64,000 bases of DNA from VAZQ01 sp963739385 (GTDB lineage Bacteria > Pseudomonadota > Alphaproteobacteria > Rhizobiales > Xanthobacteraceae). A program made the translations under genes and the position numbers. This document shows positions 46,765 to 54,647 of this stretch, piece after piece (within the stretch, counting starts at the first letter, position 1; the number at the start of each line of letters is the position of its first letter). The stretch lies in assembly GCA_963739385.1 (NCBI GenBank), contig CAVUAI010000027.1, positions 62,001 through 126,000 on the forward strand. Reading direction: 5' to 3'. A model generated the notes under the pieces. The model had not been told where the DNA came from and searched no databases. It saw only the letters and a list, made by a program, of their open reading frames with translations.

Positions 46765-48377
46765 CCGGCGACGATGTCGTTCTCAACGTCGACGACCGCG
46801 AGGTCTCGCGCTACACCAAAACCCGCATCCTCAAGCAGGCTGGCTTTATCGTAGCCGAGGCCGTCAACGGCGCGGAAGCTTTGCGCATGGCGGAGGAATT
46901 GCAACCACCGGTCATTTTGCTGGATGTCAGGCTGCCGGACATCAGCGGCATAGAGGTGTGCCGCATCGTCAAGCAGAAGTGGCCGGGGATCATGGTGCTT
47001 CAGACCTCCGCGACCTTCACCAGCGGCGCCGACCGTACGCGCGGCCTCGATGCCGGGGCCGACTCCTACCTGGCGCAACCGGTGGAGCCTGAGGAGCTCA
47101 TCGCCTCGATCCGCGCGTTGCTGCGGATCCGTGCCGCCGAATACGGGCTGCGGCGGCTCAATGACAACCTGGAGCGCCGGGTGGAGGAGCGAACGCGGGA
47201 TCTCGCCGATGCCAACGAGAGCTTGCGCCTCGAGATCGCTCAGCGCGAAAAGGCGGAAGCGGCGCTGGTGCAGGCACAGAAGATGGAGGCCGTCGGCCAT
47301 CTCACCGGGGGGATTGCCCACGACTTCAACAATCTGCTTACCGCCGTGGTCGGCAATCTCGACCTCATCCGGGCGCGCGCGACCGATCCGCGCATCTTCC
47401 GGCTGGCCGAGAACGCCTTCAAAGCCGCGGAACGGGGCTCCAAGCTCACCGCACAATTGCTCGCATTCTCGCGCACCCAAAAGCTGGCGACCAAGCCTAC
47501 CGACGTGAACCGGCTTGTGTCCGGCATGCGGGAACTGCTCAGCCAGTCGCTTGGGCCGTCGGTCGAGATCCGGATCCAGCCTGACGCCGCGGCGGGGCTG
47601 GCGATGGCCGACGCCAACCAGCTCGAGCTTGCAATCCTCAACCTTGCCATCAATGCCCGCGACGCCATGCCGTCCGGAGGCGCCGTCACGATCAGCACCG
47701 AAGAGGGAGAGATCGTCGCCGGAGAAGGCAGCCTCGCGGCGGGCAAATACGTAAAGATCAACGTGTCGGACACGGGCTCCGGCATGTCCGCGGAGGTCAT
47801 GGCGCGGGCATTCGATCCCTTCTTCACGACCAAGCCGCCTGGCAAGGGAACGGGTCTCGGGCTTGCACAAGTCTATGGCATCGCCAAGCAGTGCGGTGGC
47901 GAAGCGCACATCACGAGCAAGCCCGGCGCCGGCACCACCGTGAGTATCTGGTTGCAGCATGCCGTCGCCGGCATGCCGGCGGCGACCGAGCGCAACGAAG
48001 CCATCGCACCCGGACATCGTGACGGAAACATTCTCCTGGTCGACGACGATCCCGACGTGCAGGCCCTGGTGGCGGAATTGCTGACCGATCTCGGATATCA
48101 GGTCCGGGTGGCGAGTCACGGCGAAGGCGGACTGGGCCTTGTCGGCGAGTTCGACCCGCACCTTCTGATTGTCGACTTTGCGATGCCCGGGATGAACGGT
48201 GCCGAAATGGCCGGCGTCGTCAGGCGCACCAAGCCGGATCTGCCGATTCTATTCCTGAGCGGATACGCCGATACCTCGGCGCTCGAATCGGCGGTGGGAA
48301 ACGCCCCGCTGTTGCGCAAGCCCTTCCGGCCGGGCGAACTGGCCGCCGCCGTCCGTGATGCAATCGACAAGCCGTAG
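46761..48377 (+). CDS. Receiver - histidine kinase - receiver hybrid protein
   Basis: A 538-residue cytoplasmic protein: receiver 1 (about 5-120, Asp55 in LLDVRLPD), coiled coil (about 128-172), HisKA with His187 in IAHDFNNLL, HATPase (NLAINARDAM; VSDTGSGM; GKGTGLGLAQ) and receiver 2 (about 423-535, Asp472 in IVDFAMPG). The AHDFNN signature marks the NtrB-like/HWE-neighbouring PhoR-type class common in alphaproteobacteria. It can be both a target and a source of phosphate in a relay with 45007-46764 and with the single-domain regulator at 41550. It is the last gene of the operon; no DNA-binding regulator follows. Confidence 0.92.
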   Translation: MTGDDVVLNVDDREVSRYTKTRILKQAGFIVAEAVNGAEALRMAEELQPPVILLDVRLPDISGIEVCRIVKQKWPGIMVLQTSATFTSGADRTRGLDAGADSYLAQPVEPEELIASIRALLRIRAAEYGLRRLNDNLERRVEERTRDLADANESLRLEIAQREKAEAALVQAQKMEAVGHLTGGIAHDFNNLLTAVVGNLDLIRARATDPRIFRLAENAFKAAERGSKLTAQLLAFSRTQKLATKPTDVNRLVSGMRELLSQSLGPSVEIRIQPDAAAGLAMADANQLELAILNLAINARDAMPSGGAVTISTEEGEIVAGEGSLAAGKYVKINVSDTGSGMSAEVMARAFDPFFTTKPPGKGTGLGLAQVYGIAKQCGGEAHITSKPGAGTTVSIWLQHAVAGMPAATERNEAIAPGHRDGNILLVDDDPDVQALVAELLTDLGYQVRVASHGEGGLGLVGEFDPHLLIVDFAMPGMNGAEMAGVVRRTKPDLPILFLSGYADTSALESAVGNAPLLRKPFRPGELAAAVRDAIDKP

Positions 48378-48535
48378 ATGCCCCACGCGGCCGAACGTCC
48401 CGCGCATCGCCCCTAGCCCAGGCATAGCGCTTGCATTGGGCTCGTGCGCACGGTGCGCAGACTCGTCCTGCTTTTCTGCGAGGCAAGGCATCCACCTCGC
48501 CGCGGCAGGGACGATCACGCATCCAAGTCTCCGCC

Positions 48536-48564
48536 TTGACTGAGATTTGCCGGCCGGGTTACTT
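48536..48564 (+). promoter_or_regulatory. Possible promoter for the membrane protein/regulator/UppS trio
   Basis: TTGACT at 48536-48541, a 17-base spacer and TTACTT at 48559-48564, 28 bases before the ATG at 48592. The -35 is near consensus; the -10 is weak, as is common in alphaproteobacteria. The operator-like inverted repeat overlaps the -10. Confidence 0.45.
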
Positions 48565-48576
48565 TGCATCACAAAG
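48562..48576. promoter_or_regulatory. Operator-like inverted repeat CTTTGCATCACAAAG
   Basis: Arms CTTTG and CAAAG separated by five bases. The reverse complement matches the site at 49606 in 14 of 15 bases. It covers the probable -10 element, so a bound protein would block transcription. The winged-helix protein encoded at 49196 is the natural candidate. Confidence 0.55.
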
Positions 48577-48591
48577 CTGGTGGCGGGTGGC

Positions 48592-49209
48592 ATGAAGGAT
48601 CTGGACAAGGCGCTGGCGGACATCACGGCGATCCGCAGCCAGATGGCGCGCGACGCCGAGTTCCGCGGCTACGGGCCGATGACCGTCGCCGCGACCGGCG
48701 TGCTCGCAATCGTCGCGGCCGCGGTCCAGGCGCTCTGGCTGCCGGATCCGTCCGCCGACGTGCTCGCCTATGTCGCGCTTTGGGTCGTGACGGCCACCGC
48801 ATCCGTTGCGCTGATCGGCATCGAGATGGTCTCGCGGACCCGGCGCATTCACTCCGGCCTCGCCGACGAGATGATTCATGCCGCGACCGAGCAGTTCATT
48901 CCCGCCGGCGTCGCGGGCGTGCTGCTTACCGTCGTCCTCTTCCACTATGCGCCGCAAAGCCTGTGGATGCTGCCGGGCCTGTGGCAGATCGTGTTCAGCC
49001 TCGGGCTGTTCGCGGCCTGCAGATCGCTTCCCCGCCCGATGTTCGCGGCTGCCGTGTGGTATCTCGCCGCCGGCCTTGCAAGCCTTGCTTTCGCCAATGG
49101 CGCGCACGCATTCTCGCCCTATGCGATGGCGGTGCCTTACGGCATCGGGCAGGCCTACATCGCGCTCGTTCTCTTTTGGACGGCTGGAGAGGCCGATGCC
49201 GAAGGCTGA
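48592..49209 (+). CDS. Multi-pass inner-membrane protein, function unknown
   Basis: From the ATG at 48592 the product is 205 residues. After a charged N-terminal helix (MKDLDKALADITAIRSQM) there are about six hydrophobic segments (VAATGVLAIVAAAVQALW; VALWVVTATASVALIGIEM; GVAGVLLTVVLFH; WQIVFSLGLFAACR; AAVWYLAAGLASLAF; YIALVLFWTA). A basic loop (SRTRRIHSGLADEM) lies on the cytoplasmic side. No known transport motif. It overlaps the winged-helix regulator gene by 14 bases and is separated from the stressosome operon by 214 bases. It may sense or modify membrane lipids together with the UppS paralogue downstream. Confidence 0.78.
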   Translation: MKDLDKALADITAIRSQMARDAEFRGYGPMTVAATGVLAIVAAAVQALWLPDPSADVLAYVALWVVTATASVALIGIEMVSRTRRIHSGLADEMIHAATEQFIPAGVAGVLLTVVLFHYAPQSLWMLPGLWQIVFSLGLFAACRSLPRPMFAAAVWYLAAGLASLAFANGAHAFSPYAMAVPYGIGQAYIALVLFWTAGEADAEG

Positions 49210-49585
49210 TGCGAGCGGCGGGCAGAGCGGGCGCTTCGCCTATGACGGGCTCGATCGCGTCATTCATGAGAAGGCGCGCCTGAGCGTGCTGACCTCGCTC
49301 GTCGCCCATCCCAAGGGGCTGGTGTTCGGCGATCTCAAGCAGCTGTGCAGTCTGACCGACGGCAACCTCAGCCGCCACCTGCAGGTGCTCGAGGAGGCCG
49401 GCCTGATCGATATTGAGAAGGGCTACGAGCACAACCGGCCGCAAACGATCTGCCGCATCACGGCACGCGGACGCCGGCGCTATCTCGATTATTTGACGGT
49501 GCTGGAGCAGGTCGTGCGCGACGCCGCAAGCGCCGCGCACGCCGACGCGGCCGCACCGGCCTTGCGCGGCCTCAAACCGGCCTGA
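49196..49585 (+). CDS. Winged-helix transcriptional regulator (HTH_34 type)
   Basis: A 129-residue protein whose ATG at 49196 follows GGAGAGG inside the preceding gene. The winged helix covers about 22-95: ARLSVLTSLVAHPKG (helix 1), VFGDLKQLCSLTDGNLSRHLQVLEEAGL (helix-turn-helix) and the wing YEHNRPQTICRITARG. The pattern belongs to the MarR/ArsR-like HTH_34 family, which usually represses an adjacent operon. No ligand domain is seen; the C-terminus is a short Ala-rich helix, so a dimer is expected. Two copies of a 15-bp inverted repeat at 48562 and 49606 are its probable targets. Confidence 0.87.
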   Translation: MPKADASGGQSGRFAYDGLDRVIHEKARLSVLTSLVAHPKGLVFGDLKQLCSLTDGNLSRHLQVLEEAGLIDIEKGYEHNRPQTICRITARGRRRYLDYLTVLEQVVRDAASAAHADAAAPALRGLKPA

Positions 49586-49605
49586 GAATTTTTTTTGCGC
49601 GGAGA

Positions 49606-49620
49606 CTTTATGATGCAAAG
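49606..49620. promoter_or_regulatory. Second operator-like site, CTTTATGATGCAAAG, on the uppS start
   Basis: Matches the reverse complement of 48562-48576 in 14 of 15 bases. It contains the start codon(s) of the cis-prenyltransferase gene and abuts its ribosome binding site, so protein binding here would block either transcription through the gene or access to it. Confidence 0.5.
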
Positions 49621-50338
49621 CGATATCAACGGGCAAGGCGGCCTGCATGTCGCCATCATCATGGACGGGAACGGACGCTGGGCGACGCGGCGTGGAATGC
49701 CGCGCTCCGCCGGCCACCGCGCCGGCGTGCTCGCCGTCCGCCGCATCGTCGAGGCTGCGCCCGAGCTCGGGGTCGCCACACTCGCGTTGTTCGCGTTCTC
49801 GTCCGACAACTGGCAACGCCCGCGTCACGAGGTCAGCGCGCTGATGACGCTGTTGCGGCACTATCTGGACGCCGAGCTTCGCCGCCTGGTCGAGAGCGGG
49901 ACGCGGCTCACCGTCATCGGCCGTCGCGACCGGTTGCCGGACGGCCTGGACCAACGGATCGCTGACGCCGAAGCGGCCACGGCTGACGGCAATCGCCTCG
50001 ATCTGCGGGTCGCGCTCGACTATTCCGCGCGCGACGCGATCGCCGGCGTGGCGGCGCGCTGCCCCGCGGGCGACGCTCCTTCGCGCGAAGCTTTTGGCCG
50101 GCTGCTTTCGCGACAAGGCGCCGGCACCGACATCGATCTCCTCATCCGCTCGGGCGGCGAAAAGCGGCTGTCCGATTTCCTGCTGTGGGAGTGCGCCTAC
50201 GCCGAGCTCTGTTTCGTCGATACCTTGTGGCCCGACTTCGGCGCCGACGATCTGCGCGCGGCCATTGCCGACTTCCGCCGGCGCGAACGGCGCTTCGGCG
50301 GGATCGGCGGCGTCGCAACGCTGGTCGCGGCGGAGTGA
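49610..50338 (+). CDS. uppS: Cis-prenyltransferase (polyprenyl diphosphate synthase, UppS family)
   Basis: A 242-residue protein. Conserved UppS motifs: HVAIIMDGNGRWATRRG (catalytic Asp and diphosphate-binding loop), GHRAG, TLALFAFSSDNWQRP, then LLIRSGGEKRLSDFLLW and FVDTLWPDF near the end. Family enzymes extend farnesyl diphosphate with isopentenyl diphosphate in cis. Lacking the bacterial-wall gene neighbourhood (no cdsA, dxr or frr here), it is probably a second paralogue and not the essential undecaprenyl synthase. GGAGA lies at 49601-49605; ATG 49610 and ATG 49613 are both usable. Co-transcribed with the membrane protein and regulator. Confidence 0.86.
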   Translation: MMQSDINGQGGLHVAIIMDGNGRWATRRGMPRSAGHRAGVLAVRRIVEAAPELGVATLALFAFSSDNWQRPRHEVSALMTLLRHYLDAELRRLVESGTRLTVIGRRDRLPDGLDQRIADAEAATADGNRLDLRVALDYSARDAIAGVAARCPAGDAPSREAFGRLLSRQGAGTDIDLLIRSGGEKRLSDFLLWECAYAELCFVDTLWPDFGADDLRAAIADFRRRERRFGGIGGVATLVAAE

Positions 50339-50585
50339 AGGCCCCGGCCGGCACGACCCCATTCCGAACCTGATCACTGTCGATTCCGCCCCACTGCCCC
50401 GAATGCGTCGCGGCTGGAGCGAGCCGCTCCACCGCGAAAATAGGGCGGCCACCCCCTTGCATCGGGGCCGATCTTCGATTATTCTGTGCGTTTTTCCCGA
50501 TCGCAGCCGCGACTGACATTGCGGCGTCGTGTCGGCGTCATATGGACGTAGGTAGGGGCGAGTAATGAGTCCGAGTTGAGTAGAT

Positions 50586-51806
50586 ATGGCAAACGGATCG
50601 CCGAAGGCAACCATCACGGAGCGGCCACACCTCGTGTGGGGCGCCCCCACAGCGGCCGAGCGCGGGCCGGTGATCGCGACCTTGCGCAATCCCGGTCATC
50701 GCAACGCGGTCGGCAGCCATGCCGGCGGTTATTCGGTCTATCGTGCGCTGGCGGTCGCCGCACGAACGCTGGCGCATGACCATGTCGCGGATCTCACCGA
50801 CACGGCGCCGGTCGAGACCATCGGACCGCACCCGCAATGGTCCGACCCCGGGAAGATCGTATCGCTCGATCCATGGGGACACCTGGTCGGCGAAGCCTTC
50901 CGCGATCACCTCGCGCGCGGCTACGACGTGCGGCCGACCATTGCGGTGACGCGCGCCCATATCGACATGCCCGAGATTCGCGCCGCCATCGCGGCGCGCC
51001 GCATCCGCGCCGACGGCGAGCTCGTTTCACCCAACGGCGGTGTGCGCGTCATGAAGGCGGCGATCGATCCGGTCTGGTACCTGCCCGGCATCGCCGAGCG
51101 CTTCGGCCTCGACGAGAGCGACTTGCGGCGCGGCCTGCACGAGCAGACCGGCGGCATGTATCCGGAACTGGTGGTGCGGCCGGATCTGAAGGTCTTCCTT
51201 CCGCCCATCGGCGGCGCGACGATCTACTGCTTCGGCGATCCCGCCAAGCTCGGCGACGGCACCACGCCGCTAGCCTGCCGCGTGCACGACGAATGCAATG
51301 GCTCCGACGTGTTCGGCTCCGATATCTGCACCTGCCGGCCGTACCTCGCGCACGGCATCGAGATCGCCATCCAGATGGCGCAGGCCGGTGGCGTCGGCCT
51401 CGTGATCTACAACCGCAAGGAAGGACGCGCCCTCGGCGAGGTCACTAAGTTCCTGGTCTACAATGCGCGCAAGCGCCAGAAGGGCGGCGACCGGCCCGAC
51501 GGCTATTTCAAGCGCACGGAGTGCGTCGCCGGCGTGCAGGACATGCGGTTCCAGGAATTGATGCCCGACGTGCTGCACTGGCTCGGCGTCACCCGCATCC
51601 ATCGCTTCGCGTCCATGAGCGACATGAAGTGCGATGCGCTGGTGCGCCAGGGCATCACCATTGACGAGCGCGTGCCGCTTCCCGACGAGATGATTCCGCC
51701 GGATGCGCGCGTGGAGATCGAGGCAAAGATCGCGGCCGGCTATTTTGCCGGCGCCCGCCCGCCCGCCGATCATGCCGGCACGGTGGGACGCGGGCTCAAC
51801 GAGTAA
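50586..51806 (+). CDS. GTP cyclohydrolase II-like protein, URC1 type (uracil catabolism)
   Basis: A 406-residue protein, longer than biosynthetic RibA (about 200). The GTP cyclohydrolase II domain occupies the C-terminal half: CRVHDECNGSDVFGSDICTCRPYLAHGIEIA supplies the zinc Cys ligands, and the nucleotide-binding segment NRKEGRALGEVTKFL replaces RQEGRGIGL of RibA. The N-terminal 200 residues (HAGGYSVYRALAVAA...) are characteristic of the URC1 group. URC1 and URC4 together act in a uracil-degradation route known from Lachancea kluyveri, and their bacterial orthologues cluster as here. The next gene is the URC4 (DUF1688) homologue, 5 bases later. The ribosome binding site is weak. Confidence 0.86.
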   Translation: MANGSPKATITERPHLVWGAPTAAERGPVIATLRNPGHRNAVGSHAGGYSVYRALAVAARTLAHDHVADLTDTAPVETIGPHPQWSDPGKIVSLDPWGHLVGEAFRDHLARGYDVRPTIAVTRAHIDMPEIRAAIAARRIRADGELVSPNGGVRVMKAAIDPVWYLPGIAERFGLDESDLRRGLHEQTGGMYPELVVRPDLKVFLPPIGGATIYCFGDPAKLGDGTTPLACRVHDECNGSDVFGSDICTCRPYLAHGIEIAIQMAQAGGVGLVIYNRKEGRALGEVTKFLVYNARKRQKGGDRPDGYFKRTECVAGVQDMRFQELMPDVLHWLGVTRIHRFASMSDMKCDALVRQGITIDERVPLPDEMIPPDARVEIEAKIAAGYFAGARPPADHAGTVGRGLNE

Positions 51807-51811
51807 GGGCC

Positions 51812-53078
51812 ATGCCGGCCGGCGGGCACGCTCCCGCGCCACGGACTCTGCGGAGCGATTTCCAGACGGACCTTGCCGGCCTCCTCACCGCGGCCGCGGT
51901 GCGCGAACGCTGCGGCATGGTGCATCGCTGGGTTGCCGAGGGACGCTCGCCGCATTTCACGCTCGATCACGCCCGCCTCGACGGCGTCGCCGCCTATGTG
52001 GCCGAGGTCACGCGCAAAGCCTATCCCGATCTGAAAATCCCCTATCACAGCCGCTGGCGGCATTTTGCGGCGGGCGGCGTCGACCGCTGGAGCGAGTTTG
52101 CAGGGCATCTCGATCGCGATCCGATCGAGCGCGCGCGCATCGCGGTCGATCTGGCATTCGTGAGCGTCCTGCTCGACGCCGGTGCCGGCGATGCCTGGCG
52201 CTACCGTGAACAGGGCGGCGGTGTTTTCGCGCGCTCCGAAGGACTTGCCGTCGCCAGTCTCGACATGTTCCGCGCCGGGCTGTTTTCGTCCGACGCCCGC
52301 CGGCCGTGGCGCGTCGACGATGCCGCGCTCAAGGCTCTCGACCCTGCCGCCCTCGCACGCGCGTTCCAGATCGATGCCGGCAATCCGGTGGTCGGCCTCG
52401 AGCCGCGCGCGACGCTGCTGCGGCGACTGGGTGACGCGCTCTCGGCACGCCCCGACCTGTTCGGACCAGCGCCCGCACGCCCCGGCAACCTGGTCGATCA
52501 TGTGCTCCGCCTCGCTCCCGACCGCCGCATCCCGGCGGCAACGCTGCTCTCCATCCTGCTCGACGGCTTGTCCGCCATCTGGCCATCCGGGCTGACGCTG
52601 CATGGCTTCCACGTCGGCGATGCCGGCCGCCATCCCGCCGTGCGCACCGACGACATTACCGACCGCATCGTGCCGTTTCACAAGCTCTCGCAGTGGCTGA
52701 CCTATTCGCTGCTGGAGCCGCTCGAGGCAGCGGGGATCACGATCGATCGGCTCGACGAGCTCACCGCGCTGGCCGAGTACCGCAATGGCGGGCTGCTGGT
52801 CGATCTCGGCGTCATCCGCAGTCGCACGCCGATCGATCCGGCGCGGCGCCACGAGGTCGGCGCGGAATTCATCGTCGAGTGGCGCGCGCTGACAGTGGCG
52901 CTGATGAAGCCGCTGGTCGATCTCGTGCGTGCGAAGCTCGGACTGGATGCGGCCTTCACGACGCCGCACATGCTGCAGGGCGGCACCTGGAGCGCGGGAC
53001 GAAAGATTGCGCATGCCTTGCGTCCGCCAGACCGGTCCCTCCCCGATCGCAATCGTCGCCGACGGCACCGTATTCTGA
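51812..53078 (+). pseudogene. DUF1688/URC4 family protein, frameshift shortly before its natural stop
   Basis: From the ATG at 51812 the URC4 domain reads as expected (LRSDFQTDLAGLLTAAAVRERC, IPYHSRWRHF, GLTLHGFHVGDAGRHPAVRTDDIT, MLQGGTWSAGRKIAHALRP) to about 53024. The family ending, here TGPSPIAIVADGTVF then TGA at 53076-53078, is in the +1 frame; one extra C in the CCGCCAG at 53024-53030 explains it. Without correction the frame runs on to 54028 and joins the separate hydrolase, a false fusion. The corrected protein is about 421 residues. URC4 is required for uracil breakdown together with URC1; its reaction is not established. Confidence 0.82.
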
Positions 53079-53140
53079 GCGCACGGCAGCCGGCGGACGT
53101 CATTGTCCCATCCACCGCAACCTCCAAACGGCAGTCTGAC

Positions 53141-54028
53141 ATGACGGGAAGCTCCGAGCGGCCGGGAGCCGCGATCTACCGCGGCATGGACCGCGCCGCG
53201 CTCGATGCCGCCTACAACAACGCCGATGCCGTGCCCGACAGCCAGGAGCGGATCGCGCGCTGGCGCGAACGCAGCGCCGCCGTGCGCGCGGGCGCAGGCG
53301 CGCGGCTCGATATTCCCTATGGCAGCCGGCCGCGCGCCCGCTTCGACTACTTCTCCTCTGGAACGACCGGGGCGCCGCTGTTCGTGTTCATCCACGGCGG
53401 CTACTGGCAGAGAAACGACAAGGACATGTTCGCCGTTGTGGCCGACGGACCGCGTGCCCATGCAATCGACGTCGCCACCGTCGGCTACACGCTGGCGCCG
53501 GACGTGCGCCTCACCGACATCGTGGAGGAAGTTCGTCAGGCGGTGACCGTGCTGGCCGGGCGCGCCGGCGAATTCGGGTTCGACCGCGACCGCCTTTTCG
53601 TCGGAGGCTGGTCGGCCGGCGGACATCTCACGGCGATGGTCGCAAGCCATCCCGCCGTGCGCGGCGGCCTTCCCATCAGCGGCATCTTCGACCTGGAGCC
53701 CATGGCGCTCTGCTACCTCAACGACAAGCTTCAGCTGGAAGCGGGCGAGATCGCGAATCTTTCCCCGCTGCGCGTGCTGCCGGCCGCAATGTCGCCGTTG
53801 CGGCTCTTCGTCGGAGGCAACGAGCTGCCGGAGATGCAGCGCCAGTCGGCGACCTATGCCGAAGCCACGCGCACGCGGGGCCTGCCGGTCACGTTCGCCA
53901 CCCTGCCGGGACACGATCACTTTTCCATCCTCGAGGAGCTGTCGCAGCCGCATGGCGCGATCACGCGCGCATTGGTCGAGATCACCGGAGCGGGCGAGGC
54001 CGCAGCGCAAGGCCGTCGCACCCGCTAA
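53141..54028 (+). CDS. Alpha/beta hydrolase of the kynurenine formamidase/esterase type
   Basis: A 295-residue enzyme. Motifs: oxyanion segment FIHGGYWQRNDKDMF, nucleophile elbow GGWSAGGH, and the catalytic His in GHDHFS. An HGGYW with GxSxG is the mark of arylformamidase and other formamide/carbamate esterases of the HSL group. The start at 53141 is chosen because MTGSSERPGAAIYRGMDRAALDAAYNN begins the conserved region; the ribosome binding site is weak. In this context (URC1/URC4) it may hydrolyse a ring-opened or N-formyl intermediate; that is inference. The frame is joined to URC4 only through that gene's frameshift. Confidence 0.83.
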   Translation: MTGSSERPGAAIYRGMDRAALDAAYNNADAVPDSQERIARWRERSAAVRAGAGARLDIPYGSRPRARFDYFSSGTTGAPLFVFIHGGYWQRNDKDMFAVVADGPRAHAIDVATVGYTLAPDVRLTDIVEEVRQAVTVLAGRAGEFGFDRDRLFVGGWSAGGHLTAMVASHPAVRGGLPISGIFDLEPMALCYLNDKLQLEAGEIANLSPLRVLPAAMSPLRLFVGGNELPEMQRQSATYAEATRTRGLPVTFATLPGHDHFSILEELSQPHGAITRALVEITGAGEAAAQGRRTR

Positions 54029-54107
54029 CGGGCGGGCGTTGCCCGCCGCGGATACCCCGCGTAAGCTTGCCGCAAAATGATATCGGCCTCGCTCGCCGCG
54101 AGGCCGC

Positions 54108-54647
54108 ATGTCGGATTCGGCACGATCCTTGGGGGATGACGGGCGGGTGATCGACAGGGCGTTCGACCGCATCGCGCGCATCATCGAGGTGGTGCTGGCG
54201 CTCGCCTTCATCCTCGCAGTGCTGCTCAACTTCGGCAATGTCGTGGGGCGCTACGTCTTCGGCGTCTCGCTGCTGGGCGCCGACGAGGTGCAGATCTTCA
54301 TCATGGTCGCCATGACCTTCCTCGGCGCGGCGGTGGTCAGCCGCCGCAATCTCCACCTGCGCATGGACGTTTTGGTGCGGTTCCTGCCGGCGCGCGCCCG
54401 CGTCGCGCTTCGCGTCGTCGAGCTCGCATTGCTCGCCACGGTTTCCGGCTTCGTACTGACCCAGTCCTATTTCTACGCCCGCCAGATGTTGCGGATCGGG
54501 CGCACCAGCGACATGGCCGGCGTCCCCATGTGGATCCCGCACGCCACCGTCGCGCTCGGCTTCGCCATGATCTTCCTCGTCGCGGTCTGGGGTCTCGTGC
54601 GTCTGGCGCGGCCCCTGCCCGCGCGATCCGGCGAGGCCGACTCGTGA
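54108..54647 (+). CDS. TRAP transporter small permease subunit (DctQ type)
   Basis: A 179-residue protein with four hydrophobic segments (LALAFILAVLLNFGNVVG; LGADEVQIFIMVAMTFLGAA; VVELALLATVSGFVLTQ; ATVALGFAMIFLVAVWGLV) and the signature RRNLHLRMDVL between helices two and three. DctQ binds the large permease. The stop overlaps the GTG start of the next gene by four bases. The TRAP operon follows the URC genes with the same orientation, 79 bases after the hydrolase. Confidence 0.9.
   Translation: MSDSARSLGDDGRVIDRAFDRIARIIEVVLALAFILAVLLNFGNVVGRYVFGVSLLGADEVQIFIMVAMTFLGAAVVSRRNLHLRMDVLVRFLPARARVALRVVELALLATVSGFVLTQSYFYARQMLRIGRTSDMAGVPMWIPHATVALGFAMIFLVAVWGLVRLARPLPARSGEADS

Noticed and set aside
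51812..54028. A genuine DUF1688-hydrolase fusion protein
   Set aside because: The natural URC4 ending and stop are present in the +1 frame and the hydrolase has its own start, so a one-base error is simpler.
51770..54238. Minus-strand frame of 822 codons opposite the URC4/hydrolase genes
   Set aside because: Antisense shadow produced by high GC; the plus strand has clear family motifs.
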